Below, piece by piece: positions 18,592 through 29,900 of a DNA stretch of 64,000 nucleotides (position 1 is its first letter; each line of letters starts with the position of its first letter). The notes beneath the pieces were generated by a model. The model saw only the letters and a list, made by a program, of their open reading frames with translations, had not been told where the DNA came from and searched no databases. Both the position numbers and the translations under genes were made by a program. The DNA comes from Coraliomargarita algicola (lineage in GTDB: Bacteria; Verrucomicrobiota; Verrucomicrobiia; Opitutales; Coraliomargaritaceae): NCBI RefSeq assembly GCF_033878955.1, contig NZ_CP138858.1, forward strand, positions 868,001 to 932,000, written 5' to 3'.

Positions 18592-19602
18592 CTACAGATT
18601 GCTATAAAAGCTGTAAGCTCGGCTCCATTGCACGGTCTCTCCTGAAGCAAGCTCCAAGTTTATAAATTGCTCGGGGCAGATATACAATGGGTTTACATGC
18701 ATTATAATCTTCGATGCCTGGGGTGTCGTCTCGATCCCAACAGACAATGAAGACGCAGAATGCACCAACTGTAACGCTCCTGAATAAGACTCAGGTAATT
18801 CATCTATAAAGGCATCAGCTGCTTTCATTTTCGGAGTGATCTCACTAACTACAGAGAGTAAGCCCCCCTCCTGTTCGATTGCAGGCTTAGGGATATCAGC
18901 GGGTACATCAAAGGGTAGTTTCAGCTGATATCCCACCGCGGTCGTAACATCATCAAAATGTATAAAATTATGGGCATAATTCCGTGTCGAGAAGGAGTGG
19001 GTGCCCGTATTGGTTAATTGGTGTGTAATAATAACACGATGCCCCTCAAGCTCCACACTCGACTCAAGTGAGTAGCCATAACCGTTCACCACTGGCAACA
19101 CCTGCCGAAACACCGCACTGGTGGACTGCCACTCCACACTGGTTTGCGCAAGCTCGATGACTTCATAATTATCAAAAAAGCGATACGGATCTTCTCTCCC
19201 GCGTCGCAATGTGCCCACGCCGACTTTCATAAAAGCATCCCCCACCTTCGCATCATCGTAGCCCGGAGGACCAAACTCACCTTGCCGGTATGCCAAATCA
19301 AACTCCATCGCCAAACCACCATTGTGCTTGATCGGGTTATGCTCCACAGGACTATAGAGATAATCATGCCCATCCATGACGACCCGAAGCACATTCGCAA
19401 TGGGAGAAAAACGTAATCCTTGATAGTAAGGATCGACCGCATTTGGATCCATCACTTCGACAGTCAAGACTCCATTGTCTAAGACATGTACGGCCTGGTG
19501 TCGTACTTCAAACTCAGAGAATACCTGGCAAGCGCAAGTAAGGAAGCAGGAAAAAAAACAGAATAAACGAACAAGCTGCATTGGAACGGAATTAAGCGTC
19601 AT
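18592..19602 (-). CDS. Exported protein, probable galactose-mutarotase-like fold
   Basis: About 336 residues from the ATG at 19602; another in-frame ATG at 19581 is possible. Both leave a hydrophobic leader with LTCACQ, which could be a lipoprotein signal or an ordinary signal peptide. The body is beta-rich, with LRFSPIANVLRV, VEHNPIKHNGG, a charged central region, and NYAHNFIHFDD in the middle, which recalls aldose-epimerase/mutarotase-like domains with a conserved His. I cannot name a family with certainty. It is fifth of seven genes in the operon, between the giant propeller protein and the GH4 enzyme, and may bind or epimerise a released sugar. Confidence 0.5.
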   Translation of the reverse strand: MTLNSVPMQLVRLFCFFSCFLTCACQVFSEFEVRHQAVHVLDNGVLTVEVMDPNAVDPYYQGLRFSPIANVLRVVMDGHDYLYSPVEHNPIKHNGGLAMEFDLAYRQGEFGPPGYDDAKVGDAFMKVGVGTLRRGREDPYRFFDNYEVIELAQTSVEWQSTSAVFRQVLPVVNGYGYSLESSVELEGHRVIITHQLTNTGTHSFSTRNYAHNFIHFDDVTTAVGYQLKLPFDVPADIPKPAIEQEGGLLSVVSEITPKMKAADAFIDELPESYSGALQLVHSASSLSVGIETTPQASKIIMHVNPLYICPEQFINLELASGETVQWSRAYSFYSNL

Positions 19603-19660
19603 GATGTTGGTTGGGCACGAGAGTTGTTGATCCAATAAATTAAAATCAATTCACTCAGGC

Positions 19661-22600
19661 TTAAGGCTCGACGGCCCATTTAACTAACCGCCGATTGGCA
19701 CTATCGACTACATAGATCCACTCCCGACCATTTACATCCTTGATGGCGGCGATGCCCGAAGGCTGAGAAAATAAATACGTACGCTCATTTCCAGCTAGCC
19801 CCTGATTCAAGTCAAATGCGCCCAAGAGTTCTCCAGTCGCGTCGAATTTTAGAATATGATTCCGTGTCGGATCGGTGCACCAAACCACCCCGGCACTATC
19901 AACGGTAATCCCCAGTGGATTCCTCAAGTCGGTGTAGCCTGGAGGTGAACTTTTCGCACGATGCGTCTCCCAAACAGCCGTGCCATCGGCAGCGAGACGA
20001 GTTACAATACGAGACGATCCACCGGCTACCAAGAGCCCACCATCCTCCAGCTTCGCTAAGCCGTAGCTGGAGTCAGATGAATCATCCATACTAATAAATA
20101 GTTCGGGTGCCGAATCGGGCGACCATTTATACAAAGATACATTACTATTATTTTTTGCATCAGGATTCTTTAAGCGTAGGACGACTTTACCATCATCCAT
20201 GACAGCGAGATCAGACGCATAAAAATACCCGCCCTCCCATAATGGACGCCCCTCATTTAGCTGCACCGGTGCCGCCCAACCTTCGTCGGTCAGCTTGCAT
20301 ACAAACAGGTTGATACCGCGAACGCGTGCATTCCAGTTGGAGCTAATATATAAATCTCCATTAGCTGCGAAAGCGAAAGATTCAAATGCGAGTTGCCCAT
20401 CTTTAAATTCAGGGTCAAAGGCGACTTCAACTCGATCAGTCTCACCTGGCGTTAAGCGCATGAGCTTCCCATTGGACAAGAAGTACAGATCCCCCCCATA
20501 CGGTTTCAATTGTGTGTCGTTAGTCACAATGGAGGCCGCATCTTGTGCTAAGGTGTGCATGAGATCAATCGATGCCCCCAGACTGTTGTCGCTCACGGCA
20601 TACTTACGAATGGCAGCCCCCGCACGGTCATCCTGATAAGCAACCGTCAATTGACCATCGGGTGCAAATTCCAGCGCCGCGATAACCGCATCGACAGATT
20701 GCTTCCATACGGTCTCCCATGCTCCCCGCTCATTCAACACAAAAGCCTGAAGCTGATCTGAACGTTCATACCCGCCGACTAGCAGTTTCTTTTCCGCATT
20801 AAATGCTAACTGGCTCAATCCGCGCTCAAGTTCCAAGCGCTGAATTTCATCTCCATCAGCTGATAGTATCAATAAATCCTTAGCAAGTGCGACGAAGATC
20901 CTCCCGTCATCACCAACACAGGCTGCGGAAACATTGCCATCGATGAGTTTCCTCTGATAAAGCCCGTCCATCGTATAGACATACACAGCATGCTGCCCGG
21001 AGGTATGATATTTAAGTAAGACTTGGTCCGTGCCATAAGCACACAGTATCATCGCGCCCCCTGGGACATTAAATTCCTTATTCGCAAGCGGCATTAAACG
21101 CCCATGACTCGACTCAACCAACAAGGGACGATTCAGGCCCTCCTGTAATAGAATCTCCCCTTCCCCCGCAGCGACGAGATTCGATACATTTCCGAGCTTA
21201 CGAGAAGGTTTCAAAGTCGATTTACGAAGATCCCCGACATACATACTATAAGGCCGGTATAGTGAAAGCAGTCGAAAATCATCATCGGCAACGAACTCCC
21301 CGACCTGCTGATCCGCACTCACCCAGAGGCGTCCCTCTGCATCATATGCAATGTCATTTATAGAAGACGCTCGCCAAGTATCAGTCACCACGGCTTCTTC
21401 GAGGCGGGGACGATCCGTGGTCAACTCAGGCACGCCATGATTCTCACTACGCTGCCAAAGCCCAGGCGGGTAACGTCCACTTAGATAATACACCTGCACG
21501 GCAACTTCACGTTCAAGTAGTCCACGCGCTTTCCAATACTCTCCTTTTTCGAAAGCGCTGATAGACGCATCCAAACAAGCCAACATGGCTAAATAATCTT
21601 CCTGCGAGAGCTCTGGCGCGATTAGTTTGGAAATTAAATCTTCACGCAAGTCTTTCGCAAATTCAATGATTGGCTGCAAGTCCTCCACATATCCTTCCGG
21701 CAACCTGATGTCCAAGGCCCCCAGTCCTTCACAATCCGGAGAGCGAAATGCATACATCATAAACGGCTCTAATTCCAAGTCCATGGACTTGGCAGAGACA
21801 TTGACGGAATCACCACTTGAGGCCGAATAGATGCTTGCATCGCCCACAGTAAGTGAGGTCTGAACCTTCACGTTTAAACGATTGACCAAATAAAACCACA
21901 GCACGCCTTGCTCATCGCGATGAGTCCAAATCGCAACTGGATCGCGCGCGAGCTCCGATGGCTCAAAAGGCACATCCGGCAGCGAGCGAAACTCCCGCAT
22001 GAATGGTTGCAGTAAAGACGGGGTGCCAAATATCCAGCCACTCCCGCCGTTTACGAAAAAACGAACATCTGAGTTTGCCATCGCTTGCGCGTACATACCA
22101 CGCTCATTCAAGCCCGAAGGCATACACGAATCGAATGCCGAGTATGGCTCTCCTCCCAACTCAGACCAATCCAAGTTGCGATTGACTTCATAATAGGAAC
22201 TATAGAGCGCATAAGCGCGTCCATCCATACGGCCGACTTCTTTCAATGATTCATCATGCAAGCGGTCAGCTTTGGATGCATCGCTGACGGGTATCGAAAA
22301 ACGACGACCGTATCCTTGACTAGGCGGAATAATGACAATCTCACTCTGCTTTGCATAACGTTCCCAATCCATACCAACTTCGCGCATTTGCTGGAGAATG
22401 TCGGTACTCAGCGCATGCCGACTATCCAAACCGAACCAATTCAAGTAAAGTTTTGCATCGGGTTTCGCCTGCTGAATGCGCGCTAAGATCCTTTGGTGAT
22501 AGTCGTAAATCTTATCGCAACGCCATTGCACCCAGCGCTCCCGGGCAGCTCCCATCAGGAAATTATAACGTTCAGCAAATCGATTTGGATCTTCCGCATC

Positions 22601-24568
22601 GCCTGGCACTTGCATGCCCGTATCGCTTTCAAAATACGAAATGGTCCAATCATCATAGCCCCAATTATAATTTGGCAAAGCATTCCAGCCCTGCCACTGC
22701 CAAGTAAACATCATACGCGATGAAATACCGGTAAAAGAGTCTACATCGCCCAAAGTGTCGGCCAATTCCCCCAAGATATCAATGTACAGCTGCTGCACTT
22801 TGGGATGTAATGCATTAAATACATAGGGCTCCCATGAATGTTTATACTTACCACGGCGATCCCGGATGATCATGTCTTTGACATCATCATCTCTAAATTT
22901 CACCTCTTTGACGGTCTTCCCATTTTCCTTCGATTCCTCTTCCCAAATCCCGATCACATGCTTCTCAAACCACTTTTGCCCTGTGATATGAAACTCTGGC
23001 AAAAACTTCTCGTTAAACTTCTCCGCAACCAGAGCACCTAAGCGAACCTCATTGTCTGGACGACTGAAATACCCGTCCAGGATTCGACTCGGATAGTGGT
23101 TTCCCTGATACACATTAATGGTCGGAAACATGAGATTGGCACCGATATGGCGGTTCCACTCTCCCCATCGATTAAAGGCATTCAAATCTTGGCGAATATC
23201 CCCCGATAGACCGCCAAAAAACTTCAACCAGCGGCCATTTTCTTCGAAGTAAAATCCAAGACTGCGACCACGCGTCTCTCCCAGTGGAGCCGCAGGCAAT
23301 CCAGATTCAACCAAGTCGATCTGAATACTTGCTGCGGCAGCCTTCATTCCGGGAACCAAGTTTAGCACGGCAACCACCACTTCATCTTTTGCTTTCGCAT
23401 AGAAGAAGGCTTGGTGCGTTTGCATGCTCATTGTCAGTGGATACTGGTCTCCGGTTTCCACTCCCCCCGTATTCGCCACGCTCAAAGCTAAATTACCTTT
23501 TCCTGAACCGTCGTTGACCCAGAAGCCCATACTCCGGCGATCATCGTCTGGATATGTGACCGTGATCCGGTATAGACGTTGCACCTCTGGCAAACTGAAT
23601 TTATACGAAAAACCATCCAGCCCCCAGTAGCCATCCCCATCATTGCCTTCACCAGAAGATTCGCGATAGCTTCCGAAATCGGTTTCCACAACACGAGTTG
23701 CCCCATCCTTTTCCCAAAATTGCCCAGCTGGATACTCTGCACTACAATCAATAGAAATCACAGGGCTCACCGTTAATTCTGCAGGCGGCTTGTCCACCCC
23801 CTGTGGATCTACAATCACAAATGTGCCGGCCTTTAAATCCGCCGGTAATAAATCGATGCCATTCGCCTGCCCCACCAGATCATACACACCCTCGGGAGGC
23901 ATGGTTAACTCAACTTGCTTTTCTACCGGTTCGGCAACCGCGGCAAACTGAAGTTCCCCAGCGGGAAACAAAGCCCCAGTCTCACGGTTCCGGAACTGCA
24001 ATTGATAATGGCTTGCGACACTACTACCGCCCAGAAAGGTAAAAGGCACTTGTTCGCCAGCATGTGAAATGCGCTCGCCTGATAGATAACGTATCGTCCC
24101 AGTCGCATCCTCTGCTTTGCGAATTCTCCAACTATCTGGCAGATCTCCAGGCCAAGTCACACGATGGAATCGGATGGTATGCCTCCCCGCACTCAGCCAA
24201 AAATTGGCTTCTTTGAAGCCAATGACTTTATCAACGACATCCGCCTTGGTCGAAACAGAATGCCACAACACAGTCTCGCCATCAATGATTACATTGCGTG
24301 GCCATTCTATGGGCATTCCGTTAAACCACATCTCATACCAAGCATCTTCAGGAATCTCGATATCATACTCCGCCCACCCAGAAGCCTGATTGAGCTTCCC
24401 TTCTGCCTTCAACTCCTCAGGTTTGCTCCAACTAGGCCATTGTAAATGTGAATTGGAATAACTCCAGCCTTCACGTTTAATTTCGAATGATTCAGCTGCT
24501 GGCAATTGCCCACAGAAAAGAAATAGGGTAATGCATGCTGCCGTTTGAAGCAATAGACGATTCATCAT
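19661..24568 (-). CDS. Giant secreted multidomain protein: N-terminal glycan-binding-like module, TIM-barrel-like core, C-terminal beta-propeller
   Basis: A 1635-residue protein with a signal peptide (1-25). Residues about 30-260 form a two-part module (GWAEYDIEIP, WYEMWFNG, GFKEANFWLSAGRHTIRFHR, PADLKAG) that also starts the next two upstream genes. A middle region (about 440-1000) looks like a TIM-barrel hydrolase (NWGYDDWTISYFESDTG, RERWVQWRCDKIYDYH) and resembles the core of the protein at 26990-31177; I cannot assign a GH family. The last 500 or so residues hold propeller repeats ending in NHL-like LRNPLGITVDSAGVVWCTD and QPSGIAAI. It lies 49 nt after the acetylesterase gene. Likely an exported polysaccharide-active enzyme with sugar-binding ends. 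Confidence 0.6.
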   Translation of the reverse strand: MMNRLLLQTAACITLFLFCGQLPAAESFEIKREGWSYSNSHLQWPSWSKPEELKAEGKLNQASGWAEYDIEIPEDAWYEMWFNGMPIEWPRNVIIDGETVLWHSVSTKADVVDKVIGFKEANFWLSAGRHTIRFHRVTWPGDLPDSWRIRKAEDATGTIRYLSGERISHAGEQVPFTFLGGSSVASHYQLQFRNRETGALFPAGELQFAAVAEPVEKQVELTMPPEGVYDLVGQANGIDLLPADLKAGTFVIVDPQGVDKPPAELTVSPVISIDCSAEYPAGQFWEKDGATRVVETDFGSYRESSGEGNDGDGYWGLDGFSYKFSLPEVQRLYRITVTYPDDDRRSMGFWVNDGSGKGNLALSVANTGGVETGDQYPLTMSMQTHQAFFYAKAKDEVVVAVLNLVPGMKAAAASIQIDLVESGLPAAPLGETRGRSLGFYFEENGRWLKFFGGLSGDIRQDLNAFNRWGEWNRHIGANLMFPTINVYQGNHYPSRILDGYFSRPDNEVRLGALVAEKFNEKFLPEFHITGQKWFEKHVIGIWEEESKENGKTVKEVKFRDDDVKDMIIRDRRGKYKHSWEPYVFNALHPKVQQLYIDILGELADTLGDVDSFTGISSRMMFTWQWQGWNALPNYNWGYDDWTISYFESDTGMQVPGDAEDPNRFAERYNFLMGAARERWVQWRCDKIYDYHQRILARIQQAKPDAKLYLNWFGLDSRHALSTDILQQMREVGMDWERYAKQSEIVIIPPSQGYGRRFSIPVSDASKADRLHDESLKEVGRMDGRAYALYSSYYEVNRNLDWSELGGEPYSAFDSCMPSGLNERGMYAQAMANSDVRFFVNGGSGWIFGTPSLLQPFMREFRSLPDVPFEPSELARDPVAIWTHRDEQGVLWFYLVNRLNVKVQTSLTVGDASIYSASSGDSVNVSAKSMDLELEPFMMYAFRSPDCEGLGALDIRLPEGYVEDLQPIIEFAKDLREDLISKLIAPELSQEDYLAMLACLDASISAFEKGEYWKARGLLEREVAVQVYYLSGRYPPGLWQRSENHGVPELTTDRPRLEEAVVTDTWRASSINDIAYDAEGRLWVSADQQVGEFVADDDFRLLSLYRPYSMYVGDLRKSTLKPSRKLGNVSNLVAAGEGEILLQEGLNRPLLVESSHGRLMPLANKEFNVPGGAMILCAYGTDQVLLKYHTSGQHAVYVYTMDGLYQRKLIDGNVSAACVGDDGRIFVALAKDLLILSADGDEIQRLELERGLSQLAFNAEKKLLVGGYERSDQLQAFVLNERGAWETVWKQSVDAVIAALEFAPDGQLTVAYQDDRAGAAIRKYAVSDNSLGASIDLMHTLAQDAASIVTNDTQLKPYGGDLYFLSNGKLMRLTPGETDRVEVAFDPEFKDGQLAFESFAFAANGDLYISSNWNARVRGINLFVCKLTDEGWAAPVQLNEGRPLWEGGYFYASDLAVMDDGKVVLRLKNPDAKNNSNVSLYKWSPDSAPELFISMDDSSDSSYGLAKLEDGGLLVAGGSSRIVTRLAADGTAVWETHRAKSSPPGYTDLRNPLGITVDSAGVVWCTDPTRNHILKFDATGELLGAFDLNQGLAGNERTYLFSQPSGIAAIKDVNGREWIYVVDSANRRLVKWAVEP

Positions 24569-24617
24569 AAGAGGTTCGCGAGGTATTATGGAGAAATTGA
24601 GGCAGATTCTATGAATA

Positions 24618-26951
24618 TTATTGCTTCCAATAAATGCCTTCGGTGGTCAATTCCCAGTCATCAGTGCGAAAAACAGGCGCTGGTAGTCCATGCTTATTGA
24701 CTAGATTGGCTCCACTGGGTTGAGGGAACCACGAATAACGAACTGCAACTGGATCACTCACTTCAGGACTAGAGACGAGCACAGTATCGCCCTCAATCAC
24801 TGCATTTGCATGGACCCACTTTTGATCGCGACCAGCGATAGTAAAGCCCTGCAAGGAATCTCCGCCCGATGCATGCAAGCTACCCGCCGTATGATCAAAA
24901 GACAACCGGATCGCACCATCCTCAATCTGCTGAGATTTATAAATGGGGCTTAACTTGGGTGTACCCATCTTATAGACAGTGGCCAATGCCGCCCAGGCTA
25001 AACGCTGGCCCACCGGCAGCTTATTACGATAATGCACATCATCCGCAGGCGTCATTAAATCATTAGTCACCACCATCGCAGTATAAGGCACTTCGGAGAG
25101 TGACTTTAGCTGCTGCGACTTCAACTCAGACCCGACATCTTCCACGGGTTCACCCGTATACAGCTTTCCTGTTCCATAGGCGATTTGAACGTATAGGAAT
25201 GGCAAAGTTTCATTGCCAAATAAGCTTCTCCAATTTTCGACTAACACTTTAAAGCGCTCACTGTAAGCGGCGGCGACCTGTGAGTCGCTTTCGCCTTGGT
25301 ACCATAGAACGCCTTTGATTGGAAGCCTGCCTAATGGCTGGATCAAACTATCATAGTTCAACGCGATCCCATCGCGTGAGCGGGTGCTTGCCACAATGTT
25401 GGGCTCACGCGGCGGTGCAGTGCCATTAGCTTCTGCTTTAGCGCTCTCACGCTTCCACTTCGTGACTTGCCCATAGAGCTTGTTGATATGCAATAGTTCC
25501 GGCACACGCTGCTCAGTATACTCACGTTCCACATCCAGCAGCACTTGCAAGGATGGTATGCTGCGATGTGCTTCACGACTGATCCAATTAGAAATCATGG
25601 TACCACCACGGTTGGCGTTCACCAATCCAATGGGATAGTTCAACGCCTGCCCCACTTCCATACCGAATGCAAAAGGGATCGCGTTCCACTGTTTCAGGTT
25701 CTGTGCATCGCCGCCCGAGACAGCCTGCTTCCAGAAAAGCCCTTTTGTCCATGGTTTGCCGGCACGATCGACACCACGATCAAAAACATATGCCAATCGA
25801 ACATTTGGATTATTCGCCTCCTCCAAAACTTCTTCACTGGCAGCAGAGAGCACACTGCCCCCCATGTTGGATTGCCCCGACAGCAGCCACACATCCCCAA
25901 CCACTAAATCCTTCACACGCACAGCCTTGTGACCTTCCGATTCGACGCGAAGCTCTACTGGCGCATCTTCTACTCGCAGTGGTTCGAATATCACTTCCCA
26001 ATAGCCCTCTGCATCAACCTGAGTGACTTGCTGCTGCTCAGCCAGAGTCACCACAACTTCTTCTCCTGGAAAGCCCATCCCCCAAACCGGCATGGGCTCA
26101 CCTTGCTGCAGCACGCCACCATTTGCAAAGACTCCTGCGACATTGAAATCTGGTTCCAATGGAGCCGTTTCTTTGGCAAGGTCTCCGGAAATAAAAAATC
26201 CAGCCTTCAAATCAGCAGGCCGTAACCACTCGTCGGCAACTTTAGCCTGGAGTGAATAGAGACCCGCTTCAGGCATAACAAACTGCACGGATTTCTCTAC
26301 AAATGCTTGATTTGCGGAAAACTCGACCTGACTCGCAAATGTGACTTCATCCGTCTTTTCATTTTTCCAGTATAAGTCGTATGCAATCGCGTGTTCTTGA
26401 GTGCCTGCTTGAAGCCGAATATTTAATTTCGACTTAGGCGCCTGTATGCGACTGTCATCGATCACTGCACGTAAACGCGCACCGGCACTTTGATCCGAGG
26501 GGCGCAATTCCCAGATAGAAGGTAATACCCCGGGAAAACCATAACGCTGAAAACGTATGTAATGACTACCTTTGCTCAGATATAGATTGGCCTCTTTAAA
26601 TCGCACGCCATCCCGTGGTCCGGAATCCAACTTATCCTGGCCATATGCCAGCTGCAAGCGTGTGACGACGTCTCCGTCGATATAGATATCACGCGGCCAT
26701 TCTGGAGGGCAGCCCCCCAGCCACAACTCATACCAGCCAGCCTCAACAATCTCGAAATCATACTCAGCCCAACCTGGTGTCCACAGACCTTTATTCTGCT
26801 TCCGATTCAGCTCCATCTCCGCGTCTGTCCTATAAAAGTCATTGCGATCATAGCTCCAACCATCACGTACAATAGACGTAACACTATCAGCTGCATGGAC
26901 GCAAAGCATCGAGGTCGCCATGAGGCTTAGTAATAAAAGTAGATGTTTCAT
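24618..26951 (-). CDS. Secreted sialate O-acetylesterase with shared N-terminal module
   Basis: From the ATG at 26951 the product has 777 residues and a signal peptide (MKHLLLLLSLMATSMLCVHA). The frame runs further upstream, but starting there would overlap the previous gene. Residues about 25-240 are the same module seen in the two neighbours (GWAEYDFEIV, WYELWLGG, RFKEANLYLSKGSHYIRFQR, PADLKAG). An acetylesterase follows: GMGFPGEEVVVTL domain, SGQSNM with the nucleophile Ser, NANRGGTMISNW, and WYQGESD with a typical ENWRSLFG segment. The GH2-like insert found in the 6648 protein is absent. It should remove acetyl groups from a sugar chain outside the cytoplasm. It lies 38 nt downstream of the first gene of the operon. 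Confidence 0.85.
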   Translation of the reverse strand: MKHLLLLLSLMATSMLCVHAADSVTSIVRDGWSYDRNDFYRTDAEMELNRKQNKGLWTPGWAEYDFEIVEAGWYELWLGGCPPEWPRDIYIDGDVVTRLQLAYGQDKLDSGPRDGVRFKEANLYLSKGSHYIRFQRYGFPGVLPSIWELRPSDQSAGARLRAVIDDSRIQAPKSKLNIRLQAGTQEHAIAYDLYWKNEKTDEVTFASQVEFSANQAFVEKSVQFVMPEAGLYSLQAKVADEWLRPADLKAGFFISGDLAKETAPLEPDFNVAGVFANGGVLQQGEPMPVWGMGFPGEEVVVTLAEQQQVTQVDAEGYWEVIFEPLRVEDAPVELRVESEGHKAVRVKDLVVGDVWLLSGQSNMGGSVLSAASEEVLEEANNPNVRLAYVFDRGVDRAGKPWTKGLFWKQAVSGGDAQNLKQWNAIPFAFGMEVGQALNYPIGLVNANRGGTMISNWISREAHRSIPSLQVLLDVEREYTEQRVPELLHINKLYGQVTKWKRESAKAEANGTAPPREPNIVASTRSRDGIALNYDSLIQPLGRLPIKGVLWYQGESDSQVAAAYSERFKVLVENWRSLFGNETLPFLYVQIAYGTGKLYTGEPVEDVGSELKSQQLKSLSEVPYTAMVVTNDLMTPADDVHYRNKLPVGQRLAWAALATVYKMGTPKLSPIYKSQQIEDGAIRLSFDHTAGSLHASGGDSLQGFTIAGRDQKWVHANAVIEGDTVLVSSPEVSDPVAVRYSWFPQPSGANLVNKHGLPAPVFRTDDWELTTEGIYWKQ

Positions 26952-26989
26952 ATTTGTTATAGGACGTGATATCAATACGAGTGTATTCA

Positions 26990-29900
26990 CTATTTCTGCG
27001 GGACTGGTGAGAATGATAGATCTCCGGGAATCGTCATGAACCCCGTAAACCAAATTTGCATACTACCGCCCTGATTTTTAACCAGCAATCGGTTCTCCCC
27101 CTGCTTTAATGTCACTTTTACTGGCTTAGGCTTCCAACGTGTGTACCACATACCGGTCGCCTGCTGCTCCTTCAAATCACCTTCAGGCCGCAATTGCTCC
27201 CCGTTCAAGTAGGCATTCGCCCACCAGTCTGTGCCCAGGTAAAAGATCACCTCCTGCTCCTTCGGGCTGTTAATGAAAGTCTGCGCAAAGCCGAAATCCA
27301 AAGCGGTAATGCCACTGCGCTGTGAGAAATTGACGCCCTCAAACTCATGAGAGCCTACGACTTCATCGGTTTGCTGCCAACGCAATTCATTGCCATATTC
27401 ATTCTGGTATACCGCATCGATCGAGGGGTCTGCTTGTGGTGGATACACCTTACTAGCTCCCTGCAACAAGGCATTCGAATTGGTCTCACCACGCAAGTGT
27501 GGCGTCCAACTGGACTTAAATGGACCAACGGTCGACCATAATGTAGTCGGCAAAGGTTGTAAGACAGGTGCCAAAATCCAGGCATAAAGACCATAATTCC
27601 CGGATCCTAGGATAGTGAAATCAACGGCGCCTGCCTCCAAATACATGCGAGGAAAAACAACTTTGCTCGGCTCATTCGCCACTGTCACAGTCAAAGGCAC
27701 CGCCAAACGCTGACCATCCACGGAAACAGGCATCACGCAATTACGATCACCGACAAAACCAACGCTCAAGTCATAATAACCCGAAACTGGAATATCGATT
27801 TCCAGCGTTAAAGTATCGCTGGAATTGACCAATACTTGATCAAATTTCCAATTAGAATTGAACTCTTCCGAAGGCACTAGCGCGGCGGGCGTGTCGGACT
27901 TAACCGCTGGCTGTAAATCCACCGCACTTAGAAAAGGTCGATCCGCCTCAAAACGACCACTTAATGTATTCATCAAGATCATTGGGAAACGTGCCCGGAC
28001 TTGATCCTGCGGGTAACTACCAAGCTTCTCATACACAGCCATCATGGATGCCGAGCTCAGAAAGGTTCGTGTGCGCCAGTATGCTTGATCCTGGTACGAC
28101 TCCCACGCGTCATCCAAAACACTGGCATAGGCAGTCCGCTCATCCAAGCTGAATGTATCAATGAAATCGGATGATGTCATTTTTGATTCAAGCTCTTGCG
28201 CATAAGCTAAACGTGAACGTAGAAAATCAAGCCGTTCCTCGGGAACGATGGTATTTCCTGCGACAATATCAGCCCCCGCAAGCGCGGAGAAGGAGCGCAA
28301 CTCGTAGGGCTCTAATTCTAAACGTAGCACGCCATCTTCTAGCTCGATCGTCTGCTGACGACTAAGGCGCAGCACTTCACTCGCCCCTTTGAAATCAAGT
28401 TCGAGAGTAACAGGGTATTGTTCTCGATTGACGACATAAAATAAATAGCGATCTGCTTCCTGACGTTCCCACACGGCAACTGGATCGCGTGCAAATTCAA
28501 CGGGCGTAAAAGGTGCTCGCGGCAAGTGCGAATAATCAGCCATCCAATCTGAAAAATAATCGCGGCGCCCATACAGCATGGGATAGCCCCCGTCTCTGAT
28601 GATCATGGTGTCTTGCTCCGCAAGTACCGTAGACAAGCGTTCGAGGCCATTACGCCCCGCGGCATCGGAACCGGAACAGTACCACCAGCGCTTGAGCGGC
28701 ATTCCCAACTTAGCAAGCGGAAACTCTCTCCCCCATTCTTGATATCTGCCAAACTCCGAAAAGGCATTTACACCGCTTCGTCCGATAGCAATATAATCCA
28801 CATCCGAAAACACATCGTAACTTTCCTGATCTTCTAGGTATGTGCGGGATTTACCACGTCCATAGCCCCCGGTCGGCAGTAACGCAATGTGATCATTATC
28901 AGCTAAAACTTCCGCATCGATGCCCATGCCATCCAGGCGTTCGACCATAGAATCTGACAAACTTGGGAAGTGCGCACTATCCAGATAAGCATTACCGCAC
29001 AAGAAGAGTATCGCATCCTCATTGTCTTCCCGAATGCGTTCACTCAAACGCGTCAAGAAATCAGTCACTCGCACTTTACGCCATTCCACCCAGCGCTCTT
29101 TCATCGCAGGCGCAGTCAGGTAGCGGAAACGCGTCTCGAAACGTTTCGGGTCATCCAATGCTCCCGGCACCACGATCCCAGTGTCTTTAGTAAATTCTCG
29201 CATAGTCCAGTCTTCATAGCCCCAATTCAAACTGGTTAAGCCATACAGCCCATCCCAATTCCATGGTTCAATACGCCCCGCCATGCCTAGAAACGAAGAA
29301 GTATCGCTAATCTGATCAGCTAACTCACCATAAATTGCGATAAGTTTCTCCTGCACCTGAGGATGCAAAATATTCCAAGTAGGCATCAGTGCACTCGGGG
29401 TCTCAGCTGTCCCCGCACTAAAGCCCCACCAGTTGACGGTATACAAGTCCTGTGGATGTTCCGCTCCTTGCGTCATTACGACTTGATTAAAATAGCGCTG
29501 TTTGGCCAAGAAAATCTCCGCCACATAGTCCATGCCATACTTTTCACATAGCAAGGCACTCAAACGCGGTGAGCTATACGACTGTAGTAAATACCCGCCC
29601 AACTCAGTAGAATCATAAGTCGCCTCTTGATAAGCAGTTGCATTGGGCCAAAAGGCGTTCACCCCAATATAGGCACACCACTGCATGGTACGCTGTAGGC
29701 CGATATAATCTTGCACTGCTTTAGGAGCAGTTTTGGGCGTATTAAAATGCGTATTCCAGCGCTTGATCTCTTCCATGTACAAGGCATTTACACGCCCGCT
29801 CGCTACGACCGATTGCGCTGGCAACTGGCCCTCAACTTCATAAATACGTATCGCTGCAGCCCCCGCACGTTGGCCAATGCGTGAACTGGTCAGCCCGATA

